DNA from: Streptomyces zaomyceticus
GTDB lineage: Bacteria; Actinomycetota; Actinomycetes; Streptomycetales; Streptomycetaceae
DNA length: 64,000 bases
Direction of reading: 5' to 3'
Assembly: GCF_014656215.1 (NCBI RefSeq)
Contig: NZ_BNBZ01000001.1
Span: 434,001-498,000 of the forward strand
The notes under the pieces were generated by a model that had not been told where the DNA came from, did no database searches, and was given only the letters and a program-made list of their open reading frames with translations. The translations under genes and the position numbers were made by a program. How positions within the stretch are numbered: the first letter of the stretch is position 1; the number at the start of each line of letters is the position of its first letter. This document shows, one piece after another, positions 1 through 8,489 of the stretch.

Positions 1-1
1 G

Positions 2-1516
2 ATGGACCTCGGCGCCAAGGACGTGGCCGTGCTGCGCAGAGGCACCGAGGTGCGGATCCCGGTCGCCTCGCTGCGGGCCGGAGACCGGTTCGTCGTCCGC
101 CCCGGGGAGAAGATCGCCACCGACGGCACCGTCACCGAGGGCGCGTCCGCCGTCGACGCCTCCCTGCTGACCGGCGAGTCGTTGCCGCTGGACGCGGGCG
201 TGGGCGACGACGTCACCGGCGGCTGCGTCAACGTCTCCGGCCGGCTCGTCGTCCGGGCCACCCGGGTCGGCGCCGACACCCGGCTCGCCCACATCGCGAA
301 GCTCGTCGAGGACGCCCAGAACGGCAAGGCGCAGGTGCAGCGGCTCGCCGACCGGATCTCCGCCGTCTTCGTCCCGGTGGTGCTGCTCATCGCACTCGCC
401 ACCCTCGTCACCTGGCTGCTCGTCACCGACGACCCGACGGCCTCCTTCACCGCCGCCGTCGCCGTCCTGATCATCGCCTGCCCCTGCGCCCTCGGCCTGG
501 CCACCCCGACCGCCCTCATGGTCGGCACCGGGCGGGGCGCCCAGCTCGGCATCCTGATCAAGGGCCCCGAGGTCCTGGAGTCCACCCGCCGGGTCGACAC
601 GATCGTCCTCGACAAGACGGGGACGGTCACCACGGGCCGGATGCGGCTGGCCGGTGTGCACGTGTACGGCGGGAAGTACGGCACCGACGCCACCGACGAG
701 TCCGAGCTGCTGCGACTGGCCGGGGCCCTGGAGCACGCCTCCGAGCACCCGGTGGCCCGCGCCGTCGCGGCCGGCGCCCTCGAACGCTGCGGGGAGCTCC
801 CCGTACCGAAGACCTTCGAGAACGTCCCCGGGCTCGGCGTACGCGGCTCGGTCGACGGCCACCTGGTCCTCGTCGGCCGCGCCGCGCTGCTGGCGGCGGA
901 GGGCGTCGACGTGCCCGCGGGCGCCGGGCCCGGCGCCGTCCACGTTGCCTGGGACGGGGTCGCCCGCGGCACCCTGACCGTCGCGGACAGCGTCAAGGAC
1001 ACCAGCGCCGAGGCCGTCGCCCGGCTGCGCGGCCTCGGACTGCGGCCGGTCCTCCTCACCGGGGACCACCAGGCGGTGGCCGAGGCCGTGGCGGCGGAGG
1101 TGGGCATCGACGAGGTGATCGCCGAGGTGCTGCCGGAGGAGAAGGCCGAGGTGGTCCGGCGGCTCCAGGCGGAGGGCCGGACGGTCGCGATGGTCGGCGA
1201 CGGGGTGAACGACGCGGCCGCCCTGGCCACCGCCGACCTGGGCCTGGCGATGGGCACGGGCACGGACGCGGCCATAGAGGCGAGCGATCTGACCCTGGTA
1301 CGGGGCGACCTGCGGGTCGCCGCGGACGCGATCCGGCTCTCCCGCCGGACCCTGGCGACGATCAAGGGCAACCTCGGCTGGGCCTTCGGCTACAACCTGG
1401 CGGCGCTGCCGCTCGCGGCGGCCGGACTTCTCGACCCGATGATCGCCGGTCTCGCCATGGCCTTTTCGTCCGTCTTCGTCGTATCCAACAGCCTTCGTCT
1501 ACGGCGCTTCGCCTGA
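2..1516 (+). CDS. copA: Heavy-metal (copper-type) P1B ATPase, 5' end outside the window
   Basis: Membrane ATPase that exports a soft metal ion, most likely Cu(I), coupled to ATP hydrolysis. The 504 visible residues hold the actuator motif TGES (57-60), the membrane metal-binding CPC (160-162, in IIACPCALGLATPT), the phosphorylation site DKTGT (204-208) and the hinge motif GDGVND near 400, then two C-terminal membrane helices. Family members are about 750 residues, so the N-terminal metal-binding domain and first helices lie upstream. The frame is open to the window edge and the first ATG is probably internal. CPC is typical of Cu/Ag pumps, but substrate is inferred from the family. No partner such as copZ or a CsoR gene is visible on this side. 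Confidence 0.93.
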   Translation: MDLGAKDVAVLRRGTEVRIPVASLRAGDRFVVRPGEKIATDGTVTEGASAVDASLLTGESLPLDAGVGDDVTGGCVNVSGRLVVRATRVGADTRLAHIAKLVEDAQNGKAQVQRLADRISAVFVPVVLLIALATLVTWLLVTDDPTASFTAAVAVLIIACPCALGLATPTALMVGTGRGAQLGILIKGPEVLESTRRVDTIVLDKTGTVTTGRMRLAGVHVYGGKYGTDATDESELLRLAGALEHASEHPVARAVAAGALERCGELPVPKTFENVPGLGVRGSVDGHLVLVGRAALLAAEGVDVPAGAGPGAVHVAWDGVARGTLTVADSVKDTSAEAVARLRGLGLRPVLLTGDHQAVAEAVAAEVGIDEVIAEVLPEEKAEVVRRLQAEGRTVAMVGDGVNDAAALATADLGLAMGTGTDAAIEASDLTLVRGDLRVAADAIRLSRRTLATIKGNLGWAFGYNLAALPLAAAGLLDPMIAGLAMAFSSVFVVSNSLRLRRFA

Positions 1517-1972
1517 ATTCACCTACACGTGACGCACAGGACCTTCACAAGGAGACCTAGATCACAGATATTGGGGGGTAACCATCTGGGCTGTTCGCGA
1601 GTCTAAGTGGGCGATGCCGAGAACGTCTTGGGGGACGTTCATGGAATGTCTTGGGGGATGTTCCAGGCAAGCGTTGGCCGGGGCACGTGCACCGGGGAGC
1701 TTTGAGCGGCCCTCCCGTACGTACCCCGGCAGACCGCGTCGCGCCCGACCCGCGTAGCTTCTGCTGACACGGCAGACGCCCGGCCCGGATCCCGTGGGGG
1801 GAATCCGCACCGGGATATGGGAAGCGCCCCGACTATCGACCCGTGGGGGGATCGGTAGCGGGGCGCTTCTCGCATTTCCGCCGAGGCGCGGCTCGCCTCC
1901 GGGGACGCGGAAGGGGCACCACCGGTCGAGAGGTAACCGACCAGGGATGCCCCTGCGTCAACGCGGTCGTGA
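1517..1972. other. Long intergenic region with tandem 20-bp palindromic repeats
   Basis: No convincing gene is seen in these 456 bases. At 1621-1640 and 1644-1663 there are two copies (17 of 20 identical) of a 20-mer, GAACGTCTTGGGGGACGTTC and GAATGTCTTGGGGGATGTTC, with a 23-bp period. The first has perfect 7-base inverted arms around TTGGGG; the second closes as RNA through G-U pairs. A third TTGGGGGG lies at 1570. A 46-codon frame from ATG 1616 to TAG 1757 runs through both repeats but has no clear ribosome binding site or family match. A terminator-like hairpin follows at 1821-1869. Confidence 0.5.
1821..1869. terminator. Long-stem hairpin downstream of citrate synthase
   Basis: GAAGCGCCCCG at 1821-1831 pairs perfectly with CGGGGCGCTTC at 1859-1869. 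The stem continues inward through CTATCGA against TCGGTAG with one G-U pair. It lies about 100 bases beyond the citrate synthase stop and has no U-tract, which is common for Streptomyces terminators. Confidence 0.55.
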
Positions 1973-3262
1973 CTAGCGGGCCTCGACCGGGACGAAGTCG
2001 CGGAGGACCTCACCCGTGTAGATCTGGCGCGGGCGGCCGATGCGGGAGCCGGGCTCCTTGATCATCTCGTGCCACTGGGCGATCCAGCCGGGCAGCCGGC
2101 CGAGCGCGAAGAGCACGGTGAACATCTCGGTCGGGAAGCCCATCGCGCGGTAGATGAGACCCGTGTAGAAGTCCACGTTGGGGTAGAGGTTGCGCGAGAC
2201 GAAGTACTCGTCGGAGAGCGCGTGCTCCTCCAGCTTGAGCGCGATGTCCAGCAGCTCGTCGGACTTGCCGAGGGCCGAGAGGACGTCGTGCGCCGCCGCC
2301 TTGATGATCTTGGCGCGCGGGTCGAAGGACTTGTACACCCGGTGGCCGAAGCCCATCAGGCGGACGCCGTCCTCCTTGTTCTTCACCTTGCGGATGAAGG
2401 AGTCGACATCGCCGCCGTTGGCCTTGATGCCCTCGAGCATCTCCAGGACCGACTGGTTGGCGCCACCGTGCAGGGGGCCCCACAGGGCCGAGATGCCGGC
2501 GGAGATCGAGGCGAACATGTTCGCCTGCGAGGAGCCGACCAGACGCACGGTGGAGGTCGAGCAGTTCTGCTCGTGGTCCGCGTGCAGGATCAGCAGCTTG
2601 TCGAGCGCGTTGACGACGACCGGGTCCAGGTCGTACTCCTGCGCCGGGACCGAGAAGGTCATGCGCAGGAAGTTCTCGACGTACCCGAGGTCGTTGCGCG
2701 GGTAGACGAAGGGGTGACCGATCGACTTCTTGTACGCGTACGCCGCGATCGTCGGCAGCTTGGCGAGCAGCCGGATCGTGGAGAGGTGGCGCTGTTCCTC
2801 GTCGAACGGGTTGTGGCTGTCCTGGTAGAAGGTGGACAGCGCGGAGACCACCGAGGACAGCATCGCCATCGGGTGGGCGTCCCGCGGGAAGCCGCGGAAG
2901 AAGTTCTTGACGTCCTCGTGGACCAGCGTGTGCTGCGTGATCTCGTTCTTGAAGGTCGCCAGCTCGTCGACCTTGGGCAGCTCGCCGTTGATCAGCAGGT
3001 ACGCCACCTCAAGGAAGGTGGAGCGCTCGGCCAGCTGCTCGATGGGGTAACCGCGGTACCGCAGAATCCCCTGCTCACCGTCGAGGTAGGTGATCGCGGA
3101 TTTATAGGCGGCGGTGTTGCCGTATCCGCTGTCCAGGGTGACCAGACCGGTCTGGGCTCGGAGTTTCCCGATGTCGAAGCCCTTGTCGCCGACGGTGCTC
3201 TCGACCACCGGGTAGGTGTATTCACCGTCCGCGTACCGCAGTACTACAGAGTTGTCGCTCAC
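1973..3262 (-). CDS. gltA: Citrate synthase
   Basis: Condenses acetyl-CoA and oxaloacetate to citrate, the entry step of the TCA cycle, in the cytoplasm. The 429-residue product has the usual hexameric-type length. It carries the active-site stretch LHADHEQNCSTSTVRLVGSS, the signature MGFGHRVYKSFDPRA with the catalytic His and Arg, and FYTGLIYRAMGFP near the C-terminus. I chose GTG 3262, which gives MSDNSVVLRYADGEYTYPV, because GAGGGA lies just upstream. A 19-codon N-terminal extension to 3319 is open but does not look like the family. The gene is downstream of recD2 on the same strand after a 180-bp gap with its own probable promoter. Confidence 0.96.
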   Translation of the reverse strand: MSDNSVVLRYADGEYTYPVVESTVGDKGFDIGKLRAQTGLVTLDSGYGNTAAYKSAITYLDGEQGILRYRGYPIEQLAERSTFLEVAYLLINGELPKVDELATFKNEITQHTLVHEDVKNFFRGFPRDAHPMAMLSSVVSALSTFYQDSHNPFDEEQRHLSTIRLLAKLPTIAAYAYKKSIGHPFVYPRNDLGYVENFLRMTFSVPAQEYDLDPVVVNALDKLLILHADHEQNCSTSTVRLVGSSQANMFASISAGISALWGPLHGGANQSVLEMLEGIKANGGDVDSFIRKVKNKEDGVRLMGFGHRVYKSFDPRAKIIKAAAHDVLSALGKSDELLDIALKLEEHALSDEYFVSRNLYPNVDFYTGLIYRAMGFPTEMFTVLFALGRLPGWIAQWHEMIKEPGSRIGRPRQIYTGEVLRDFVPVEAR

Positions 3263-3369
3263 GTCATCCCTCACCGACGTAGTGCCTCTTCTTCGAGGTG
3301 CCCTGACTGTCTCTACCATCCCCCATTTGGCTCAGGAGAGTGCACTCGGGGTCGACCATTGGGCCAATC

Positions 3370-3388
3370 GGCGGCACTCAGTGCCGCC
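3370..3388. terminator. Short hairpin between recD2 and citrate synthase
   Basis: GGCGGCAC and GTGCCGCC form an 8-bp stem around TCA in the 180-bp gap after the recD2 stop. It could end recD2 transcription or be an operator for citrate synthase, since it lies about 110 bases upstream of that gene's start. Confidence 0.4.
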
Positions 3389-3441
3389 AACCTTCATATC
3401 CTGCCCCCTTCGCCCCGGTTCCGGTAGTCCTCCGTGATCTT

Positions 3442-5673
3442 TCACACGAGGGCCGTCCCTGTGAGCCGAAACGCGAGTGCGGTAAAGCGCCTGCCCGCGG
3501 AGACCGTACGGACCGCCTGGGCGATCGCCCGGCGGGAGCCGACGAGGACCACGAGCTTCTTCGCGCGGGTCACGGCCGTGTAGAGCAGGTTCCGCTGAAG
3601 CATCATCCAGGCGCTCATGGTGACCGGGATCACCACGGCCGGATACTCGCTGCCCTGCGAACGGTGGATGGTGACCGCGTACGCGTGGGCGAGCTCGTCC
3701 AGCTCGTCGAAGTCGTAGAGCACCTCCTCGTCCTCGTCCGTCCGTACGGTCAGCTTCTGCTCGACGAGGTCCAGCTGCGTCACGACGCCCACGGTGCCAT
3801 TGAAGACACCATTGGCCCCTTTGTCGTAATTGTTCCTGATCTGAGTGACCTTGTCGCCGACACGGAAGACCCGGCCGCCGAACCGCTTCTCCGGAAGATC
3901 GGGGCGGGCCGGGGTGATGACCTGCTGCAGCAGTCCGTTCAGCGAGCCCGCGCCGGCCGGACCCCGGTGCATGGGGGCGAGGACCTGCACGTCACGGCGG
4001 GGGTCGAGGCCGAACTTGGCCGGAATCCGCCGGGCCGCGACATCCACGGCGACCCGGGCGGCGTCCTCGGTCTCCTCCTCGACGAAGAGGAAGAAGTCCG
4101 GCAGTCCCTCGGTCTTCGGCGGGGTGCCGGCGTTGATCCGGTGCGCGTTGACGACGACGCCGGACTCCTGCGCCTGGCGGAAGATCCGGGTCAGCCGGAC
4201 CGCCGGCACGGGGCTTCCCGGGGCGAGCAGATCGCCGAGGACCTCGCCCGCGCCGACCGACGGAAGCTGGTCCACATCGCCCACGAGGAGCAGGTGGGCC
4301 CCCGGCGCCACCGCCTTCACCAGCTTGTTCGCCAGCAGCAGGTCGAGCATGGACGCCTCGTCGACCACGACCAGGTCCGCGTCCAGGGGCCGGTCCCGGT
4401 CATAGGCCGCGTCGCCGCCCGGCTTGAGTTCGAGGAGGCGGTGGACGGTGGACGCCTCCGCGCCGGTCAGCTCCGCGAGCCGCTTGGCCGCCCGGCCGGT
4501 GGGGGCGGCGAGGACCACCTTGGCCTTCTTGGCGCGGGCCAGCTCCACGATGGAGCGAACCGTGAACGACTTGCCGCAGCCGGGGCCGCCGGTGAGCACC
4601 GCGACCTTCCGGGTGAGCGCGAGCCGTACGGCCTCCTCCTGCTCGGGCGCGAGCGAGGCCCCCGTCCGGTCCGCGAGCCAGGCGAGGGCCTTGTCCCAGG
4701 CCACGTCCCGGAAGCCCGGCATCCGGTCCTCCTCGGCCCGCAGCAGCCGCCTGAGCTGCCCGGCGAGCGACAGCTCGGCCCGGTGGAAGGGGATCAGGTA
4801 CACGGCGGTGACGGGCGCCCCCTCCGGGCCGGGAACGGTCTCCCGTACGACCCCCTCGGGATCCTCCGCCAGCTCGGCGAGGCACTCGATGACGAGCCCG
4901 GTGTCGACCTGGAGGAGCTTCACCGCGTCGGCGATCAACCGCTCCTCGGGGAGGAAGCAGTGCCCCTGGTCGCTGGACTGCGAGAGGGCGTACTGGAGCC
5001 CGGCCTTCACCCGGTCGGGGCTGTCGTGGGGTATGCCCACGGCCTGGGCGATCTTGTCGGCGGTGAGGAAGCCGATGCCCCAGACGTCGGCGGCGAGCCG
5101 GTACGGCTGGTTCCGCACGATCGAGATCGAGGCGTCCCCGTACTTCTTGTAGATCCGGACCGCGATGGAGGTGGAGACACCGACGCCCTGGAGGAAGACC
5201 ATCACCTCCTTGATCGCCTTCTGCTCCTCCCAGGCCGCGCTGATCTTCTTCGTGCGCTTGGGACCCAGGCCCGGGACCTCGATCAGCCTGCCGGGGGCCT
5301 CCTCCAGGATCTGGAGGGTGTCCAGACCGAAGTGCTGGGTGATGCGGTCGGCGAAGACGGGGCCGATGCCCTTGACGAGACCCGAGCCGAGATAGCGGCG
5401 GATGCCCTGGATCGTGGCGGGCAGCAGCGTCGTGTAGTTCTCGACGGTGAACTGCTTGCCGTACTGCGGATGCGAGCCCCAACGGCCCTCCATCCGCAGC
5501 GACTCCCCCGGCTGCGCCCCGAGCAGCGCCCCGACCACGGTGAGCAGGTCCCCGGCCCCGCGCCCGGTGTCGACGCGGGCGACCGTGTACCCGCTCTCCT
5601 CGTTGGCGTAGGTGATCCGCTCCAGGACCCCTTCGAGCACGGCCGACCCCGGCCCGCGACCTTCGTTGGACAT
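3442..5673 (-). CDS. recD2: RecD2-type ATP-dependent DNA helicase
   Basis: Superfamily 1B 5'-3' DNA helicase of the RecD2/TraA type, acting on DNA without RecBC. The 743 residues have the RecD2 N-terminal OB-like region (YANEESGYTVARVDTG), helix-hairpin-helix segments (LVKGIGPVFADRI, VPGLGPKRTKKI, VWGIGFLTADKIA) and the helicase core. Walker A is GGPGCGKS at about 362-369, motif II is VVVDEASMLD, and the C-terminal motif is YAVTIHRSQGSEY. Length matches the family. It starts at ATG 5673. A vapBC pair is transcribed divergently from about 175 bp away. Family members process replication-stalled or recombining DNA; the precise role here is inferred. Confidence 0.95.
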   Translation of the reverse strand: MSNEGRGPGSAVLEGVLERITYANEESGYTVARVDTGRGAGDLLTVVGALLGAQPGESLRMEGRWGSHPQYGKQFTVENYTTLLPATIQGIRRYLGSGLVKGIGPVFADRITQHFGLDTLQILEEAPGRLIEVPGLGPKRTKKISAAWEEQKAIKEVMVFLQGVGVSTSIAVRIYKKYGDASISIVRNQPYRLAADVWGIGFLTADKIAQAVGIPHDSPDRVKAGLQYALSQSSDQGHCFLPEERLIADAVKLLQVDTGLVIECLAELAEDPEGVVRETVPGPEGAPVTAVYLIPFHRAELSLAGQLRRLLRAEEDRMPGFRDVAWDKALAWLADRTGASLAPEQEEAVRLALTRKVAVLTGGPGCGKSFTVRSIVELARAKKAKVVLAAPTGRAAKRLAELTGAEASTVHRLLELKPGGDAAYDRDRPLDADLVVVDEASMLDLLLANKLVKAVAPGAHLLLVGDVDQLPSVGAGEVLGDLLAPGSPVPAVRLTRIFRQAQESGVVVNAHRINAGTPPKTEGLPDFFLFVEEETEDAARVAVDVAARRIPAKFGLDPRRDVQVLAPMHRGPAGAGSLNGLLQQVITPARPDLPEKRFGGRVFRVGDKVTQIRNNYDKGANGVFNGTVGVVTQLDLVEQKLTVRTDEDEEVLYDFDELDELAHAYAVTIHRSQGSEYPAVVIPVTMSAWMMLQRNLLYTAVTRAKKLVVLVGSRRAIAQAVRTVSAGRRFTALAFRLTGTALV

Positions 5674-5848
5674 GCCCCGAAGGTAGCGAACCGGTCGGAC
5701 AGCGCGGGCGGCCCCGTGGACAACTCCCCTCCGGGGCGCCGGGGGCGGGGCCGGCGGGCGGAGCGCTCGCGGCGCCGGGGACGCTGCACGGGGCTACGAT
5801 GTATGAGAGGTGTGCTTTCTTCCCACATGACCCACATGGAGGGTGATC

Positions 5849-6085
5849 ATGGGTGTGACCAACGTGGATGTGGACGACGATGTGCTCGCCGAGGCCGCGA
5901 GGCTCCTCGGTACGACCACGAAGAAGGACACGATCAACACGGCCCTGGAAGAGGTCATAAGGCGGCATCACCGCCGGGAGGCGTTCCAGCGGCTCGCAGA
6001 GCGTGGCGCGCGCGGGGCGTTGGAGCGCACCCGCCGGGACTGGGAAGCGCGCAAGGCCGCCCAGCGGGCTGGGGACGGCGAGTGA
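5849..6085 (+). CDS. vapB: VapB-type antitoxin
   Basis: Small 78-residue DNA-binding antitoxin of a type II toxin-antitoxin pair. The N-terminal part (VDVDDDVLAEAARLLG then TKKDTINTALEEVIRR) has the ribbon-helix-helix pattern of actinobacterial VapB. The basic C-terminal tail (RTRRDWEARKAAQ) would wrap the toxin. GGAGGG at 5838-5843 sets the start at ATG 5849 rather than the in-frame GTG at 5843. Its stop overlaps the toxin start as GTGA, so the two are translationally coupled. By family analogy the complex represses its own promoter, which must lie in the short gap to recD2. Confidence 0.88.
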   Translation: MGVTNVDVDDDVLAEAARLLGTTTKKDTINTALEEVIRRHHRREAFQRLAERGARGALERTRRDWEARKAAQRAGDGE

Positions 6086-6498
6086 TCACGTACCTCATCG
6101 ACACCGGCGCGTACGTCCACCTCGGCACCGATCCCGCCGCACAGCGGCGCTGGGACGCCGAGATCGAGACAGGCGCTATCGGCATGTGCGAGGCCACCCG
6201 GACGGAGATCCTTTTCAGTGCCGTGAACGCGGAGGACCGCGACGAGATCGATGAGGACCTCGTTGCCATGTTCGCGCCGGTGCGCGTCCCGAAGGACGCG
6301 TGGCGATGGGTGGAAACCGCCCAGTACAAGCTGACGCAGAGGGGACAGCACCGCGCGGCGGGTGTCGTGGACCTGCTGCTCTGCGCCACCGCCGTCCATC
6401 ACGGGCTGACCCTCCTGCACCGGGACAACGACTTCGCCGCGGTCGCCCGCGTCCTCAAGGAGGTCGAGCAGCAGGACGTGCGGCACCTGGGCGAGTGA
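6082..6498 (+). CDS. vapC: VapC-type PIN-domain ribonuclease toxin
   Basis: Toxin partner of VapB; PIN-domain enzymes cleave RNA with Mg2+ or Mn2+. The 138-residue product keeps the four acidic positions: Asp in YLIDTGAYVHL, Glu in CEATRTEILFS, Asp in VVDLLLCATA and Asp in LLHRDNDFAAVA. It begins at GTG 6082, overlapping the antitoxin stop by four bases. No separate ribosome binding site is needed. The gene ends 21 bp before the convergent isomerase gene. The RNA target cannot be read from sequence. All catalytic residues are present, so it should be active when free of VapB. Confidence 0.9.
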   Translation: MITYLIDTGAYVHLGTDPAAQRRWDAEIETGAIGMCEATRTEILFSAVNAEDRDEIDEDLVAMFAPVRVPKDAWRWVETAQYKLTQRGQHRAAGVVDLLLCATAVHHGLTLLHRDNDFAAVARVLKEVEQQDVRHLGE

Positions 6499-6519
6499 CC
6501 GGCCGGCCGCCGCAGGTCC

Positions 6520-7323
6520 TCAGACCGCCAGGAACCTCTCCAGCGTCTCCTCCAGGACCTCGGCGCCGTCCCTCGACCACAGGTCGTCGTTGAAGATCTC
6601 CACCTCCACCGGGCCCGTCCAGCCCGCCTTCTCCGTCAGGTCCGCCCAGGCACGGAGGTCGATCGCGCCGTCGCCCAGCTGGCCCCGGCCGGTCAGGACG
6701 CCCGCCGGGAGGGGGGTCGTCCAGTCGGCGAGCTGGAAGGAGTGGATGCGGCCCGACGCGCCCGCGCGTGCCACCGCCGCCGGGGCCCGGTCGTCCCACC
6801 AGAGGTGGTACGTGTCGACCACCACGCCGACCTGCTCGGGCGGGAAGCGCTCGGCGACGGCCAGCGCCTGGTCCAGGGTGGAGACCGCGCAGCGGTCGGC
6901 GGCGTACATGGGGTGGAGGGGTTCGACGGCCAGCCGGATTCCGCGTTCGCCCGCGTAGGGGGCCAGCTCGCCGATCGCCTCGGTGATGCGGGCGCGGGCC
7001 GAGGGCAGGTCCGGGAAGGCGGGGGTGAGGCCGCCGGAGACCAGCACGACGGTGTCCGTGCCGAGCGCGACCGCCTCGTCGATCGCCGCCCGGTTCTCCG
7101 CCTCCCAGCCGTCCGAGGTGAAGAAGCCGCCGCGGCAGAGGGTGGTGACGGTGAGGCCCGCGTCCCGCACCAGGTCGGCCGCCGCCTCGACCCCGTACTC
7201 CTGGACCGGCTCGCGCCACAGTCCGACGCCCGGGATGCCGAGCCGCACGCAGTGGGCGACGAGGTCGGGGAGGGACAGCTGCTTGACCGTCATCTGGTTG
7301 ACGCTGAAGCGGTCGAGGTTCAT
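6520..7323 (-). CDS. Sugar phosphate isomerase/epimerase family protein (AP endonuclease 2-like TIM barrel)
   Basis: The 267-residue protein belongs to the xylose-isomerase-like TIM-barrel superfamily, which includes IolE, IolI and other keto-sugar isomerases or epimerases. Metal-ligand style segments are visible: AVEPLHPMYAADRCAV, VVVDTYHLWW and VEVEIFNDDLW. It is the third gene of an operon. ATG 7323 overlaps the stop of the upstream gene as ATGA, fixing the start and implying coupled translation. With an oxidoreductase, a DUF993 aldolase-like protein and a divergent LacI regulator it probably breaks down a sugar or cyclitol. The substrate is unknown. Confidence 0.85.
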   Translation of the reverse strand: MNLDRFSVNQMTVKQLSLPDLVAHCVRLGIPGVGLWREPVQEYGVEAAADLVRDAGLTVTTLCRGGFFTSDGWEAENRAAIDEAVALGTDTVVLVSGGLTPAFPDLPSARARITEAIGELAPYAGERGIRLAVEPLHPMYAADRCAVSTLDQALAVAERFPPEQVGVVVDTYHLWWDDRAPAAVARAGASGRIHSFQLADWTTPLPAGVLTGRGQLGDGAIDLRAWADLTEKAGWTGPVEVEIFNDDLWSRDGAEVLEETLERFLAV

Positions 7324-8489
7324 CCCAGGCCCCCCTGGACCGTCAGGAGGGAGCGCATGCGCGATTCCGCGAGCGCCGGGTCGGGGAACAGACCCAGGCC
7401 GTCGGCCAGTTCGTACGCCTTCGCGAGGTGCGGAAGCGAGCGCGCGGACTGCAGCCCGCCGACCATCGTGAAGTGGTCCTGGTGGCCGGCGAGCCAGGCC
7501 AGCAGGACCACTCCCGTCTTGTAGAAGCGGGTGGGCGACCGGAAGAGGTGCCGGGACAGGGCGACCGTCGGGTCGAGGATCGCGCGGAAGCCGTCCGTGT
7601 CGCCGGTGTCCAGGGTGCGGACCGCCTCCGCCGCGAGGGGTGCCAGCGGGTCGAAGATGCCCAGCAGGGCGTGGCTGAAGCCCTGTTCGTCGCCCGCGAT
7701 CAGCTCCGGGTAGTGGAAGTCGTCGCCCGTGTAGCAGCGCACCCCCTCCGGGAGGCGGCGGCGCAGTTCGACCTCGCGCCGGGCGTCCAGGAGGGAGACC
7801 TTGATGCCGTCGACCTTGTCGGGGTGCGCTGCGATGACCTCGAGGAAGGTCTCGGTCGCGGTGTCCAGGTCGGCCGATCCCCAGTACCCGTCGAGCGCCG
7901 GGTCGAACATCGGGCCGAGCCAGTGCAGGATCACCGGCTCGCTCGCCTGGCGGAGGAGGTGTCCGTACAGGTCCAGGTAGTCCTCCGGGCCCGAGGCCGC
8001 CGCGGCGAGGGCGCGGGAGGCCATCAGGACGGCCCGGGAGCCGGTCTCCTCGACGAGCGCGAGCTGCTCCTCGTACGCCTTGCGGACCGCCGCCAGGCCG
8101 GCGGGGCCGGTGAGGCGCTCCGGTTCGGCGAGCTGGTCGGTGCCGACGCCGCAGGCGATCCGCCCGCCGACGGCCTTCGCCTCGGCGGCGGAGCGGCGGA
8201 TCAGCTCGGCCGCTCCCGTCCAGTCGAGGCCCATCCCCCGCTGCGCGGTGTCCATGGCCTCGGCGACCCCGAGGCCGTGGGACCACAGGTGGCGGCGGAA
8301 GGCGAGGGTGGCGTCCCAGTCGACGGCGGCCGGCGAGTCGGGGGTGGTGTCGGCGTAAGGGTCGGCGACGACGTGGGCGGCGGAGTAGACCGTACGGGAG
8401 GTCAGGGCGCCGCCCCCGGCAGGGGCCAGGGGCTCGCCGCGGGGCGCGTACTCCCGTACGCCTCCGCCGATCTCGGGCAGGCGGATCAC
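7320..8489 (-). CDS. DUF993 / dihydrodipicolinate synthase-like protein
   Basis: 389-residue cytoplasmic protein resembling the DUF993 family, often described as dihydrodipicolinate synthase-like TIM-barrel enzymes. Segments such as AAELIRRSAAEAKAVGG, EPVILHWLGPMF and VDGIKVSLLDARREVELR are consistent with a class I aldolase fold; the Lys in DGIKVSLLD is a candidate Schiff-base residue, which is inference. GTG 8489 overlaps the stop of the oxidoreductase gene as GTGA, and its own stop overlaps the next start as ATGA. The three genes are therefore a tightly coupled operon. No experimentally defined reaction is known to me for this family. Confidence 0.82.
   Translation of the reverse strand: MIRLPEIGGGVREYAPRGEPLAPAGGGALTSRTVYSAAHVVADPYADTTPDSPAAVDWDATLAFRRHLWSHGLGVAEAMDTAQRGMGLDWTGAAELIRRSAAEAKAVGGRIACGVGTDQLAEPERLTGPAGLAAVRKAYEEQLALVEETGSRAVLMASRALAAAASGPEDYLDLYGHLLRQASEPVILHWLGPMFDPALDGYWGSADLDTATETFLEVIAAHPDKVDGIKVSLLDARREVELRRRLPEGVRCYTGDDFHYPELIAGDEQGFSHALLGIFDPLAPLAAEAVRTLDTGDTDGFRAILDPTVALSRHLFRSPTRFYKTGVVLLAWLAGHQDHFTMVGGLQSARSLPHLAKAYELADGLGLFPDPALAESRMRSLLTVQGGLG

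Noticed and set aside
1562..2013. Two overlapping minus-strand frames of 82 and 124 codons after citrate synthase
   Set aside because: No ribosome binding sites, Arg/Pro/Ser-rich shadow composition, and they cross the terminator hairpin.
3340..6498. 1052-codon frame running opposite recD2 into vapC
   Set aside because: Only the vapC part from GTG 6082 has family features; the rest mirrors recD2 codon bias.
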